Shown: positions 41,972-51,283, counted from the stretch's first letter. The stretch is 64,000 nucleotides of DNA from Roseburia sp. (GCA_022771695.1 JALEKJ010000040.1:57209-121208); one strand, 5' to 3'. Made by a program: numbers and translations. The notes: generated by a model from the sequence alone, not told the origin.

Positions 41972-42869
41972 CAATCTTGGATTTTCCTCCCTTATCCTCT
42001 AAGGCTGAGAGCTCTTTTAGTTCCTCTGCGGAAAGCTTGACGTTGTCTTTTTTGCGTCTCGGCTTGAATTTCAACTGTTCCACTTTATAATCACGCAGTT
42101 CTTTCTCGTCATCAATCTCAACAAGTACTTTTACCTGTTGGCGAAGTACGTTAACGGAAGACACCTCTCCACGCAGTCCATCGTCTGTCGTGACAAAATC
42201 ACCGACATTCGGTAAGCGGCTGTTCAAATACTCATAAGTGTCCTCTTCGTTCTTTAAACAGCACATCAGTCTGCCACACACGCCGGAAATCTTCGTCGGG
42301 TTTAAGGACAGGTTCTGTTCTTTTGCCATCTTAATAGATACCGGCACAAACTCGGACAGATAAGAATGACAGCACAACGGTCTTCCACAGATACCAATAC
42401 CGCCCATAATCTTTGTCTCGTCGCGCACACCAATCTGGCGCAGCTCGATTCGTGTACGGAACACTGCTGCCAAATCCTTTACCAGCTCACGGAAATCAAT
42501 TCTTCCGTCTGCGGTGAAGTAGAATAACAGTTTATTGTTGTCAAACGTGTACTCTGCTTCCACAAGCTTCATATCCAGTTTGTGTTTCGCAATCTTCTCC
42601 AAGCAAATCTTGAATGCCTCTTTTTCTTTTTCGCGATTTTTTACGGCTGTCTTCTCATCCGCTTCCGTCGCGATACGAATCACCGGCTTTAACGGTTGGA
42701 TGACCTCCTCCTCGGATACCTCCTTCGGGTCAGTCATCACTGTACCCATCTCTACGCCGCGGGCAGTCTCTACAATGACATGCATGCCTGCTTTTAAATC
42801 CAAATCTCCCGGTCCGAAAAAGTAAATCTTACCTGCATTCCGAAAGCGGACTCCTACTACCTTTATCAT
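41958..42869 (-). CDS. ricT: PSP1-domain protein RicT (YaaT)
   Basis: The 303-residue protein has the PSP1 domain: VGVRFRNAGKIYFFGPGDL, and the Cys-rich core GGIGICGRPLCCHSYL with KISGVCGRLMCCLKNEEDTY (about residues 155-215). Those cysteines correspond to the positions that hold [4Fe-4S] clusters in the RicAFT complex, which stimulates RNase Y-dependent mRNA maturation and sporulation in Bacillus. It is 1 bp downstream of holB. Confidence 0.93.
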   Translation of the reverse strand: MIKVVGVRFRNAGKIYFFGPGDLDLKAGMHVIVETARGVEMGTVMTDPKEVSEEEVIQPLKPVIRIATEADEKTAVKNREKEKEAFKICLEKIAKHKLDMKLVEAEYTFDNNKLLFYFTADGRIDFRELVKDLAAVFRTRIELRQIGVRDETKIMGGIGICGRPLCCHSYLSEFVPVSIKMAKEQNLSLNPTKISGVCGRLMCCLKNEEDTYEYLNSRLPNVGDFVTTDDGLRGEVSSVNVLRQQVKVLVEIDDEKELRDYKVEQLKFKPRRKKDNVKLSAEELKELSALEDKGGKSKIDDTK

Positions 42870-42870
42870 G

Positions 42871-43896
42871 TTAGTTCTCCTTTATTGTCAACAGTAAAAG
42901 TTCAATGACTAAGTCAAAATTTACATTCGCATTTAAACGCACCTGCGCTTTGCGCAAAGCTTTCAGTATCTCCTCGATGCCATTGTATGAACTTTTTTCT
43001 GCCTGTCTTTTTATGTCATAGACCTCATCCTTAAAAATAAGGCCATTTACATCCCCTGTCGCTTTAAAAAGCAATACATCACGATACCAAATCATCATTA
43101 AATCGAAGTAATCGTTAATTGCTAATTTGTATTCACTAATTTGTTTTATGGCTTCTCCCATCTCATAGATGTCAATATCCTTCAAACGCTTCATCAACTG
43201 AAGAACCGCTGCCTTCAATTCATTGAAGTCTTCGGAAGAAGCAAGCTGTATCGCCTTCCCGACATTCCCCTGTGCAAATGCGACACAGATATCTGCCTGA
43301 TAATCCGGCACCTGATATTTGCTCATCAAAAACTTCTTAATCTTCTCATCTGCCACCACTTTGACATTCAAGGTCACGCAGCGGGAAAGAATCGTCTGGA
43401 GAAAAGCATCTGCATTCGTTGTGAGCAGAATGATAATCGCATACGCAGGTGGCTCCTCGATGGTTTTCAAAAGCGCATTCTGTGCCTGCACATTCATCTT
43501 CTCTGCTTCATCTATAATATAAATCTTATGTTTACTGCTATATGGCTTTATCACAATGTCGTTATTCACCTGTGTGCGAATATCGTCTACCGATATCGTG
43601 TTCGGTTTCTCGTGTTTGACGTAGATGATATCCGGCTGATTCCTGCCAATCGCCTGTTTACAGGAGCGGCATTCCATACAAGCCTCTACTGCCCCGCCCT
43701 CGCCGTCTGCTGCCGCAATCGCTTCGTGAAGCCTTTCGCACTGCAGCGTCTGTGCAAATGCCTCCGCAAGCATCATTTTCCCGGATTTATCCGGTCCGTT
43801 TATGATATATGCATGTGATACTTTATCCATGGTAATGGCATTCCGCAGATGTTCTATCATCTGTTCATGTCCTAAGATGTCTTTAAATCCCGGCAT
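42871..43896 (-). CDS. holB: DNA polymerase III subunit delta'
   Basis: The 341-residue clamp-loader subunit has an AAA+ fold. The P-loop region is degenerate, as usual for delta' (INGPDKSGKMMLAE), and it keeps the Cys-x2-Cys zinc module (CMECRSCKQ), the DEAEKM motif and KTIEEPPAYAIIILLT with the SRC-type sensor (LSRCV). It loads the sliding clamp with the tau and delta subunits. The operon order gmk-like, yaaR, holB, ricT, trmN6 is standard for Lachnospiraceae-type genomes. Confidence 0.95.
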   Translation of the reverse strand: MPGFKDILGHEQMIEHLRNAITMDKVSHAYIINGPDKSGKMMLAEAFAQTLQCERLHEAIAAADGEGGAVEACMECRSCKQAIGRNQPDIIYVKHEKPNTISVDDIRTQVNNDIVIKPYSSKHKIYIIDEAEKMNVQAQNALLKTIEEPPAYAIIILLTTNADAFLQTILSRCVTLNVKVVADEKIKKFLMSKYQVPDYQADICVAFAQGNVGKAIQLASSEDFNELKAAVLQLMKRLKDIDIYEMGEAIKQISEYKLAINDYFDLMMIWYRDVLLFKATGDVNGLIFKDEVYDIKRQAEKSSYNGIEEILKALRKAQVRLNANVNFDLVIELLLLTIKEN

Positions 43897-43911
43897 AATA
43901 TACCCCTTTTT

Positions 43912-44361
43912 CTAGGTGAGGATATCCAGAAGGAGACCCCGAATCTCACCAATTTTGCTCAATATGGATATGTGATCTTTTTCATCCTTTACTAATTCCT
44001 GTGCGAGTTCATCCAGATTCGCGTCTATCAGTTTTATCAGTCCGTAAACTCTGTGGCGTCCCTTCCGGTCCAGAAAGTTCTCTCTGGAAAACTTGTGAGA
44101 ACGATAAACCACTTCATTCATGAATTCTCGTATCAGCTCCCGATACTTCTTCATATCCCGGATGTCCATATGCTCGGCAATCCGGTTTCCCTGAAATGTA
44201 ATGTCCGTAAGAAGAGCATCCACCTTTGCCTGTAACTCCGCATCGGTGATAGCACTTGCCAAGGTAAACTTAAATGTGCCGTCACCGGTTTCCGTCGTAA
44301 TGGTATCCGGTACCTGCGTCACCGGCGCTGTATTGTTCACTTTTATATCCAAGGTGCTCAC
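43912..44361 (-). CDS. yaaR: YaaR family protein (DUF327)
   Basis: The 149-residue helical protein matches DUF327/Yaa[20 protein letters not shown], then [20 protein letters not shown] and [20 protein letters not shown]. Its role is unproven; the gene lies directly upstream of holB in many Firmicutes. It follows the gmk-like gene by 13 bp on the same strand. Confidence 0.9.
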   Translation of the reverse strand: MSTLDIKVNNTAPVTQVPDTITTETGDGTFKFTLASAITDAELQAKVDALLTDITFQGNRIAEHMDIRDMKKYRELIREFMNEVVYRSHKFSRENFLDRKGRHRVYGLIKLIDANLDELAQELVKDEKDHISILSKIGEIRGLLLDILT

Positions 44362-44374
44362 CTTCTTTCGAGAA

Positions 44375-44956
44375 TCATTGTAACATAAATTCTTTAATTT
44401 TCTGTTTTGTTTCTTTTAAATCACGGTTAACAAACCGTTTCGTAATGCCTGCTTCCTTTAGCTTCTCCTCGGAAAAGTCTGTGGAATCCGCAAGAAATCT
44501 GCGGCACATTTCTTCGTATTTCGGCTCTGTCTGGCTCCGTTCGCGGTCTAATGCCCGCTGCAAGCGAAGTCCGTCCTCCACTTCAATATATATCGGAACC
44601 ACTCGTTCCTTTCCGAAGTAATCGCGAATCTTCAGATAAGATTCCAAGGTTCCAATCAGCAGATAATCCTGCTTGTCATCCGCCATCTGATGGTCATTTA
44701 CGGTAAAGTATTTCCAGATTCCATGCACCGTGTCGTAGGCGCGCAATTCAATAACCTTGCCGGCAGCCTCAAGTTCTTTCAGCCTTGCTTCATCACAGAA
44801 GTAATATTCCACACCCTCTGTCTCGCCGGCACGCATTGGCCTTGTTGTATACGGGACAATCGTCTTTACCGGAATATCCGCATCCTCCAGCAACATCTTA
44901 TATATCGTATCCTTGCCGGATGAGCTTTTTCCCATCATACAATAGATTTTTCCCAT
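44375..44956 (-). CDS. Guanylate-kinase-like protein
   Basis: The 193-residue protein has a P-loop ([16 protein letters not shown], residues 6-21) and the GMP-kinase segment [24 protein letters not shown]-like Arg-rich end ([20 protein letters not shown]) follows. It is divergent from the housekeeping Gmk, and sits where tmk lies in Bacillus. Phosphorylation of GMP is the best guess. The ATG at 44956 follows GAAGGGTG; an upstream start would add 29 atypical residues. Confidence 0.85.
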   Translation of the reverse strand: MGKIYCMMGKSSSGKDTIYKMLLEDADIPVKTIVPYTTRPMRAGETEGVEYYFCDEARLKELEAAGKVIELRAYDTVHGIWKYFTVNDHQMADDKQDYLLIGTLESYLKIRDYFGKERVVPIYIEVEDGLRLQRALDRERSQTEPKYEEMCRRFLADSTDFSEEKLKEAGITKRFVNRDLKETKQKIKEFMLQ

Positions 44957-45002
44957 TTGTTGCACCCTTCTAGTATAATATAGTCTTTTAAAATATACAA
45001 TC

Positions 45003-45914
45003 TTAATCCAAGAATCTGCCCAAATCCGGCATCCAGTCTCCAAAAATTACCTCATCCTTGCAGAGAGATTTCCAGATACGCGGCAGAAATTCAGAAAGTA
45101 GCCCCATTACCTCATCCCAGGTCGGCTCTTTCTTCTTTCTGTGGCGCAGATACTTCTCCCAGCGTTTCCGCATGTATGTATAATTGCGATATGATAAGAT
45201 TTCTTCCACCCTTCCGGCATCCGGCACAAGCTGTTCTCTTCTGCAATAATTATACAGCATTTCGCGGATATGTCTGGCATCCACCGGGTCTGTCTTTAAA
45301 ATCCGGTATACCATATCGTAGGCACGCATCTCCGGCAGCAGCTCCATATTCTTAATAATTGCAAACAACTGCTCTGCCAAAATACTTTCAACCGGATATT
45401 CCAAATAAGGAATCTTCCGATTATTCTGCATGAAAAGCGGGAAGTCCTTCTTTACCGGAACTAATCCCTCCTCGCTAAGCTTGGTAACACGGATGTGAAT
45501 CGGCACGGTCATCTCCGCAAACTCACCCGCAATCTCAAGTTCCACGGCACCATTTTTTACGGAAGCTCTACCCTTCCAGGAAATCTCCGGCACCTTCTCC
45601 ACCTTCAGAATATATGCCAGCATGACATACCCCATTTTAAGCGACAGCTCCTGTCCCGGCACGATACCATCCTTTTTCATGGCAAGCTTATCTGTCACAT
45701 AACCAAATTCCAAGCTCAAGATATTCTTTTTCCGATATTGCTCGATACCAAGAACGCTGCTGTTCTTCAGCCAGAGAAACAGCGAAAACGGGGAATCCTC
45801 AATGAGATACATCAATTCTTCCAGCACATAACCGGCCAACAGATTCGAAAATGGGATGCCCAATTCTTCGCTCTTCGCCTTTAACGCGGACTTTTCTATG
45901 ATTGTATGTTTCAT
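45003..45914 (-). CDS. AbiEii/AbiGii-like nucleotidyltransferase-fold protein with degenerate motif
   Basis: The 303-residue protein matches the AbiEii toxin family in length, partner gene and landmarks (LLAGYVLEELMYLIEDSPF, and YPVESILAEQLFAIIKNMEL). The nucleotidyltransferase motif that should read GG-x-n-DID is replaced: LKNSSVLG where KGGTAL is expected and ILSLEF where DID is expected. Later AEK and RDxxD positions read AEQ and RAYD. So the catalytic residues appear lost. Translation is coupled to the AbiEi gene by TAATG with AGGAG upstream. It may be a decayed toxin or a repurposed fold. Confidence 0.65.
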   Translation of the reverse strand: MKHTIIEKSALKAKSEELGIPFSNLLAGYVLEELMYLIEDSPFSLFLWLKNSSVLGIEQYRKKNILSLEFGYVTDKLAMKKDGIVPGQELSLKMGYVMLAYILKVEKVPEISWKGRASVKNGAVELEIAGEFAEMTVPIHIRVTKLSEEGLVPVKKDFPLFMQNNRKIPYLEYPVESILAEQLFAIIKNMELLPEMRAYDMVYRILKTDPVDARHIREMLYNYCRREQLVPDAGRVEEILSYRNYTYMRKRWEKYLRHRKKKEPTWDEVMGLLSEFLPRIWKSLCKDEVIFGDWMPDLGRFLD

Positions 45915-46543
45915 TAAAGCCATACTCCTATCATTGTCTGTACTTTTTTCACTACTTTTCGCTCTCTTGCATACTTCATCAGCTTCGCGACATCCTTCTT
46001 CGGGTCTCTGATATATGCAAGCAATCCTTCTTTAAAGAATTCGCGCTCCATCTTATCCTCATACTTCAAGCACTCGCAGACAAGACGCTCCTTCTCAAAA
46101 ATCTTCATCTTTGCTCCGCCGTAAGCAATCTCCGTCACACCCAGTTCCAGTGTCTCCGGCTCCGCATACAATGGTGTTACCTGCGGAAAGTCCAATTTAA
46201 ATCGGGACTTTGACGTGTTCTTATCCACGGACAGTTTATAGCCGTATGGTTTGCGCTCCAGATATCCATACGCATATAAAGCAGTCTCCAAATTTAAGAC
46301 ACAATCCGGAAAAAGTCTCGCAATCAGTTCTTCCTCCGAAAAATCGCTGATGCGAACCGCATAATATCCGTTCTTTATTCGCACCAAATCACCCTTTTCC
46401 ACAAAGTCAAGGATTCTGCGATAGTCAATTCCCAGTTCATTCAACTGACTCTTCTTGACTACTCCCCCATGCTGGTAGATGAATTCCTTTACCCGGTCTA
46501 AAATCAGTTCTCTTTTTTCATTTACTGCATAAGATTCTGACAT
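45914..46543 (-). CDS. AbiEi-type antitoxin/transcriptional regulator
   Basis: The 209-residue protein has an N-terminal winged helix (YQHGGVVKKSQLNELGIDY with RIKNGYYAV, residues 23-65), then the AbiEi C-terminal domain (CVLNLETALYAYGYLERKP; FEKERLVCECLKYED near 150). In type IV AbiE systems this protein represses the operon and counters the toxin. It is first in the bicistron under a consensus promoter and is coupled to the AbiEii-like gene. Confidence 0.85.
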   Translation of the reverse strand: MSESYAVNEKRELILDRVKEFIYQHGGVVKKSQLNELGIDYRRILDFVEKGDLVRIKNGYYAVRISDFSEEELIARLFPDCVLNLETALYAYGYLERKPYGYKLSVDKNTSKSRFKLDFPQVTPLYAEPETLELGVTEIAYGGAKMKIFEKERLVCECLKYEDKMEREFFKEGLLAYIRDPKKDVAKLMKYARERKVVKKVQTMIGVWL

Positions 46544-46596
46544 GTATATCTTCTCCGCTCTTTCTATATTTTTGTGGTACTTATTTCTTAACTTTT

Positions 46597-46625
46597 ACTA
46601 TAAAATATCGTCATTCATTTGTCAA
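46597..46625 (-). promoter_or_regulatory. Promoter of the AbiE-like pair
   Basis: On the minus strand TTGACA (46620-46625) and TATAGT (46597-46602) are 17 bp apart, 54 bp before the AbiEi-type start. Confidence 0.82.
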
Positions 46626-46705
46626 TTTTTCCTTTCTATTCCGGGACTTTCGCCCACTTTTGACACGCCTGTTTCTCACGGTTTTATACTCCGGTATAAT
46701 TCCAT

Positions 46706-46781
46706 ATTGCGACATATTTCCCCTTGTTTCCCTCTTCATTCTGTCGTATAATCTTAATAAAGACAAAAGTTTATGTCGCAT
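46706..46781 (+). promoter_or_regulatory. Promoter of the ArgR-like gene flanked by an inverted pair of TATGTCGCA sites
   Basis: TTGTTT (46724-46729) and TATAAT (46747-46752) are 17 bp apart. ATTGCGACATAT (46706-46717) lies just upstream and TATGTCGCAT (46772-46781) just downstream in opposite orientation. These could be operator halves. The remainder of the 308-bp gap holds the AbiE promoter and nothing else I can name. Confidence 0.5.
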
Positions 46782-46851
46782 AAGACAATTTTCTATGTAT
46801 TGATGATAAAAAAGGTCAATGATAATCTGTTATCGTTAGAAAGGAGACTTT

Positions 46852-47364
46852 ATGGACGAGCAGAAAGCAGCCCTTCGAAAGAACCCATCCCGAGAGACTT
46901 GCGAGGGCATCATTAAACGAATTCTCATGACAGAGATTCTGGAAAAAGGAAAGAACGAACATTTCCGCACCGCCTCCGATTTCATGAATTATTTTGAATC
47001 TCTTTATCCTGCATCGGACGCCTTAACCAAACAGGTCCAGCGCGCAGTCAAGTCATTAAACATGCCAAAGGACGAATACGGATATTTTATTCCGAATAAG
47101 ACCTCCAATCAGTTAAATCATGAGAGGGAGCTCCAATATCTTTTTCAAAAGGCAGATGCTTCCGTTTGCTCGATGGAAGATTACAAACCGCTCTTTTTAA
47201 AGACAGAGCCGGCAATCGCTTCCTACCTGCTGGATGCTATCGATCATTCTCCCCTTTTTGAAGAGAAATATCTCACAGCTCACACAACAGCAGGCGGCAT
47301 TCTGTTCTATACCAAGAATCCCTCACAGTTGGAAATTTTGTTAAAAAGCTTAATTGTCAGATAA
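46852..47364 (+). CDS. Divergent ArgR-like protein
   Basis: The 170-residue protein resembles arginine repressors in layout: a winged-helix-like N-terminus with the segment ASDALTKQVQRAVKSLNMPK followed by YGYFIPNK, and a C-terminal half with FLKTEPAIASYLLDAIDHS and TAHTTAGGILFYT. In ArgR the last segment reads GTIAGDDT, where the two Asp bind arginine; they are absent here. So arginine sensing is doubtful. The start has AAAGGAG upstream and the gene ends in a strong terminator. Similarity is weak, and the family assignment is an inference. Confidence 0.55.
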   Translation: MDEQKAALRKNPSRETCEGIIKRILMTEILEKGKNEHFRTASDFMNYFESLYPASDALTKQVQRAVKSLNMPKDEYGYFIPNKTSNQLNHERELQYLFQKADASVCSMEDYKPLFLKTEPAIASYLLDAIDHSPLFEEKYLTAHTTAGGILFYTKNPSQLEILLKSLIVR

Positions 47365-47396
47365 TTTGTTTCAATTTTTTTCATGTCTATAATAAC

Positions 47397-47437
47397 AAAA
47401 GCGACAATATATTCCATTTATATATTGTCGCTTTTTG
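47397..47437. terminator. Bidirectional terminator between the ArgR-like gene and dacF
   Basis: Fifteen-bp arms AAAAGCGACAATATA (47397-47411) and complement (47421-47435) are followed by Ts on both strands. It lies between two convergent genes. Confidence 0.9.
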
Positions 47438-47494
47438 TCCTATTACTTTTCTTTTATGTCTTTTTTGTCTTTTCAGGAAAATAAAATTGGTTTT

Positions 47495-48871
47495 TTATCT
47501 TCTACGTTTCCGACGTCGCCTTTTCCGACTCTTAACGTGGCGGAACTGCTCGCGCCTGTACTTTTTTACTTCCATATTATGGCGGATGATATAATAATTA
47601 TCTGCGAACTGCTTTATAAAATAGATAAATAATACGAGGAGCGCAACAATCAAAATAATCAACAATACCATAAGCGGATTGATACGGACCGTAGAAACCT
47701 TCTCCTCGGTAATGTCCTCCTGATTGTCAAATACAAACCCCTGTACTTCGACACCGGTTCTCACGATATCCGCTCTTCCCACTTCCTTACCCGCATAAGT
47801 ATACGTGATCGTTCCGACCACATTCTCGCTAGCTTCGTCATACGTGATCTGCGAAGCTGCGCCTGTAAATTCCGTTGTCTTCGGCAATACAATATTCGCA
47901 TTCTCATCAATCTCAACAAATGTTTTGTTATGATTCAGTGCTCCGACTTCTATTGCCTCGGAAGTGTCATATGATGTCTCATTATCTGCAACATTAAATA
48001 TCTGAAAGTTATCAAATCCAAAGTTAAAAAGATTAATGCTGTCTGTCCACTGGCTTGGCGACTCCGTCCGCATAACTACACAGACTAGCTTCATACCGTC
48101 TTTCTCTGCGAAAGTTACCAGCGTACTACGCGCAATATCGGTATAGCCGGTTTTCCCTCCGGTACAGTATTCATAGCGATACTGCATATGTTGCCATGGA
48201 TACAACATTTCATTGTGATTCTGTAGCGGCGTCTCTTCCTCATGTTTGTTCGTTGGCGGAATCGTATAACGGGCTGTTCCCGTGATAATACGGAATGTCT
48301 CATTTTCGTATGCCGCCTGTGCAATCAATGCCATATCCCGTGCACAGGTATAATGGTCATCTTCATATAATCCGTGCGGATTTGAAAAGTGTGTATTGGT
48401 GCATCCAAGCTCTGCAGCTTTTGTATTCATCATCGCCACGAAATTCTCCATGGTTCCGCCCACATGTTCTGCCACCGCATACGCACATTCATTCGCTGAT
48501 GCCAACATAATCGCATACAGACATTGTTCCATCTTCATCTGCTCACCATAGTCGCGGGCAATACCGGAACCTATGGTATTATCAATCGCCTCATCCGAGA
48601 ATGTAACCACTTCATTCAAATCGGAATTTTCAAGTGCAATCAACGTTGTAAGAATTTTTGTAATACTCGCAGGATAGTTCTTCTCTGTACTGTTCTTCTC
48701 ATAAAGAACCGTTCCTGTTGTCATCTCCATGAGAATCACGGACGGTGACTCCACTTCAGGTGCCTCCGGCCAATATTCCGTTGCCTTTACTTCTATCGGA
48801 AATAAAGATAAAAAACAGACGACACTAAGTAACATACAAATCGTCTTTTTCCAGTTTCTTCTTTTAAACAT
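47495..48871 (-). CDS. dacF: D-alanyl-D-alanine carboxypeptidase (DacF/PBP5-type)
   Basis: The 458-residue protein has a signal peptide (ICMLLSVVCFLSLFPIEVKA), then the peptidase S11 domain: SITK (catalytic Ser-x-x-Lys), SANECAYAVAEHV (SxN) and GGKTGYT (KTG). A PBP5 C-terminal domain, one membrane helix (VLLIILIVALLVLFIYFI) and a very basic tail follow. It trims the pentapeptide of peptidoglycan outside the membrane. The ATG at 48871 (MFKRRNW) is preferred to 48967, which would put 32 atypical residues before the signal peptide. Confidence 0.93.
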   Translation of the reverse strand: MFKRRNWKKTICMLLSVVCFLSLFPIEVKATEYWPEAPEVESPSVILMEMTTGTVLYEKNSTEKNYPASITKILTTLIALENSDLNEVVTFSDEAIDNTIGSGIARDYGEQMKMEQCLYAIMLASANECAYAVAEHVGGTMENFVAMMNTKAAELGCTNTHFSNPHGLYEDDHYTCARDMALIAQAAYENETFRIITGTARYTIPPTNKHEEETPLQNHNEMLYPWQHMQYRYEYCTGGKTGYTDIARSTLVTFAEKDGMKLVCVVMRTESPSQWTDSINLFNFGFDNFQIFNVADNETSYDTSEAIEVGALNHNKTFVEIDENANIVLPKTTEFTGAASQITYDEASENVVGTITYTYAGKEVGRADIVRTGVEVQGFVFDNQEDITEEKVSTVRINPLMVLLIILIVALLVLFIYFIKQFADNYYIIRHNMEVKKYRREQFRHVKSRKRRRRKRRR

Positions 48872-49021
48872 TATTTGATGACTCCAATCTAATACTATTA
48901 TCAGTATAAAGGTTGAAAAAAATACATGCAATAACTTTTCTTTTAAAACCTCTTTTTTTATGCACAATTTTATTGTAGAATCTTGATATGTTCCTATAGT
49001 TTAAGAAAGGTAAGGTTTTAT

Positions 49022-49660
49022 ATGAGATTAAGAAATATTCCCGGCGCCGATAATGCGATTGCACAGAGCAGCTACTGCATCAAGGAACCGGAAACCCATA
49101 AAGGAATTTGGCAGGAGGTATTTCCTTCTTCTCAGCCATTGCATATTGAAATTGGTATGGGAAAAGGACGCTTTATCATGGACCTCGCGGCTGCCAACCC
49201 GGATATCAACTATATCGGCATTGAGCGCTATTCCAGTGTTCTGCTTCGCGCCTTGCAGAAGATGGAACTCTCACCACTCCCCAATCTCAAATTTATTTGT
49301 ATGGATGCTGCCGATATTGCAGATGTGTTCGCTCCGGAAGAGGTAGCTCGCATTTATCTGAATTTCTCCGACCCATGGCCGAAAGATCGTCATGCCAAAA
49401 GACGTCTGACTTCCAGACAGTTTTTTGCACGTTATGATTTGGTTCTTGCCAAAAAAGGACGTGTTGAGTTCAAGACAGACAACCAGGACCTCTTTACATT
49501 CTCACTCGAGGAAATTCCCGAAGCCGGCTGGCATCTGGATGCGTCTACAAGAGATTTGCACCATGATCCGATATTGAATGAAGGGAATATTATGACTGAG
49601 TATGAAGAGAAGTTTTCCTCTCTCGGCAACCCAATCTGTAAATTAATTGCTTCCCGCTAG
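49022..49660 (+). CDS. trmB: tRNA (guanine-N(7)-)-methyltransferase
   Basis: The 212-residue protein is a full TrmB: MRLRNIPGADNAI, HIEIGMGKGRFI (SAM site, about residues 42-53), YIGIERYSSVL and the signature YLNFSDPWPKDRHAKRRL. It makes m7G46 in tRNA. The ATG at 49022 is preceded by AAGAAAGG. It is divergent from dacF and ends in an intrinsic terminator. Confidence 0.96.
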   Translation: MRLRNIPGADNAIAQSSYCIKEPETHKGIWQEVFPSSQPLHIEIGMGKGRFIMDLAAANPDINYIGIERYSSVLLRALQKMELSPLPNLKFICMDAADIADVFAPEEVARIYLNFSDPWPKDRHAKRRLTSRQFFARYDLVLAKKGRVEFKTDNQDLFTFSLEEIPEAGWHLDASTRDLHHDPILNEGNIMTEYEEKFSSLGNPICKLIASR

Positions 49661-49668
49661 TGCTTCTT

Positions 49669-49703
49669 CGGCTTATCAGAATAATCTGATAAGCCGATTT
49701 TTT
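49669..49703 (+). terminator. Intrinsic terminator after trmB
   Basis: Twelve-bp arms (49669-49680 and 49685-49696) with a 4-nt loop are followed by a T-run. Confidence 0.92.
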
Positions 49704-49733
49704 GCATTGGACACGTGCCCTTTGCTCTTAGAC

Positions 49734-49778
49734 AAAAAAAAGCACCAACCCCGCAGCTTATCTGCAAAATCGGTACCT
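49734..49778 (-). terminator. Terminator of tRNA-Lys, rich in G-U pairs
   Basis: On the minus strand 49762-49778 can pair with 49741-49756 over about 16 bp using several G-U pairs. Eight Ts follow. It lies 27 bp past the tRNA 3' end. Confidence 0.75.
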
Positions 49779-49804
49779 TTATAGCATGTTTAAATTTTGT
49801 TGAG

Positions 49805-49877
49805 TGCGCGATCAGGGGTTCGAACCCTGGACACCCTGATTAAGAGTCAGGTGCTCTGCCAGCTGAGCTAATCGCGC
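49805..49877 (-). tRNA. tRNA-Lys (CTT)
   Basis: The minus strand folds into a 73-nt cloverleaf with acceptor GCGCGAT/ATCGCGC, D-arm TAGCTCAGCTGGC and anticodon loop CTCTTAA. The T-arm is GGGTTCGAACCC. No CCA is encoded. Confidence 0.95.
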
Positions 49878-49908
49878 ATTTGGTTTCTGTCACTCAAGGA
49901 CGAGATTT

Positions 49909-49937
49909 ATTATATAACACATTTTTTAAAATTGCAA
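49909..49937 (-). promoter_or_regulatory. Promoter of tRNA-Lys
   Basis: On the minus strand TTGCAA (49932-49937) and TATAAT (49909-49914) are 17 bp apart. Confidence 0.8.
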
Positions 49938-50014
49938 CTATTTTTTTATAAAATATTCTATTTTTTTTCAGAATGTGTTATTTTATAAATATCGACTATG
50001 ATAGGAGGTTTTTT

Positions 50015-51253
50015 ATGAACGTAGAAGAGCGATTTTTAAAATATGTGTCCTACTGGACCACCTCTGATGAGGACAATATGGAAAACGGAACGCCAAGAAT
50101 TCCTTCCTCAGAGCGCCAGTTCGATTTGGGAAAAGTATTGGAACAGGAGTTAAAAACGCTTGGTTTAAAGAATGTAACCTTGACTGACCACTGTTATGTA
50201 TATGGTCTACTCCCTGCGACCCCGGGCTATGAGAATAAGAAGGCGGTAGGATTTATCGCACACATGGATACCGCACCGGATTTTTCCGGAAAAGATGTAA
50301 AACCACAAATGATTCCGGATTATGATGGAAAAGATGTCCTATTAAAAGGAAGTGGTGAGTATTTGAAAATTTCTGATTTCCCATCCTTAAAAGATTTGAA
50401 GGGACGCACCTTGATTACAACCGACGGAACAACACTGCTTGGTGCTGACGACAAGGCAGGCCTTGCAGAAATAATTACCGCCGTGGAGGAAATTATTTCT
50501 TCCGGTCAGCCGCATGGTGATATCTGGGTAGGTTTTACTCCGGATGAAGAAGTTGGCTGTGGCGCAGATCTTTTTGATTTGGATTATTTTAAAGCGGATT
50601 TTGCTTATACATTAGATGGAGATTACGAAGGAGAAGTCGCTTATGAGAATTTTAATGCAGCAAGTGCAGATTTCTCCGTCAAGGGTGTAAATGTACATCC
50701 GGGTGAGGCAAAGGATATCATGATAAATGCAGCTCTTGTCGCTTGTGAAATTCAATCCTTACTTCCGGCAGACGAAACACCTGCTCACACAGAGGACAGA
50801 GAAGGATTCTTCCATCTTACGGACATGAAAGGTGATGTAGCTTCTGCCAAGCTTTCGTATATCGTCCGCGACCATGACAAAGATTCTTTTGAGAGCAGAC
50901 TTAATCGGCTTCGCACATTAGAAGTTGAAATGAATCAGAAATATGGAATGGGAACCGTTACTCTTATGATTACAAATTCCTATTCTAACATGTTGGAAAT
51001 TATTGAAAAGCATCCGCATGTCATAGAGATTGCGAAAAAAGCGATTTCTCAGACCGGATTAGATCCTCTTTCCCGCCCTGTCCGTGGTGGTACTGACGGT
51101 GCAAGGTTAAGCTTCATGGGACTTCCGTGTCCAAACCTTGGCACCGGCGGATATGGTTTTCATGGTCCCTATGAGCATATCAGTATAGAAGGTATGAAAA
51201 CCGCTATTCAGGTAGTTCGCAATATCGTAACGATTGTTGCCGAGATGGAATAA
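50015..51253 (+). CDS. pepT: Peptidase T (tripeptide aminopeptidase)
   Basis: The 412-residue protein is a full PepT (M20B), releasing the N-terminal residue of tripeptides with a two-zinc site. Visible ligands are HMDTAPD (about residue 79), TDGTTLLGADDKAGLAEI and FTPDEEVGCGADLFD, plus VRGGTDGARLSFMG. The ATG at 50015 follows AGGAGG. It stands alone with its own terminator. Confidence 0.96.
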   Translation: MNVEERFLKYVSYWTTSDEDNMENGTPRIPSSERQFDLGKVLEQELKTLGLKNVTLTDHCYVYGLLPATPGYENKKAVGFIAHMDTAPDFSGKDVKPQMIPDYDGKDVLLKGSGEYLKISDFPSLKDLKGRTLITTDGTTLLGADDKAGLAEIITAVEEIISSGQPHGDIWVGFTPDEEVGCGADLFDLDYFKADFAYTLDGDYEGEVAYENFNAASADFSVKGVNVHPGEAKDIMINAALVACEIQSLLPADETPAHTEDREGFFHLTDMKGDVASAKLSYIVRDHDKDSFESRLNRLRTLEVEMNQKYGMGTVTLMITNSYSNMLEIIEKHPHVIEIAKKAISQTGLDPLSRPVRGGTDGARLSFMGLPCPNLGTGGYGFHGPYEHISIEGMKTAIQVVRNIVTIVAEME

Positions 51254-51283
51254 AAAGCGCCTCGCGAAAGCGAGGCGTTTTTA
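51253..51283. terminator. Bidirectional terminator after pepT
   Basis: CGCCTCGC-GAAA-GCGAGGCG is flanked by As and Ts on both sides, between two convergent genes. Confidence 0.93.

Noticed and set aside
43141..43818. A 225-codon open frame antisense to holB
   Set aside because: It is rich in Cys, His and Ile in no recognisable pattern, and holB is certain on the other strand.
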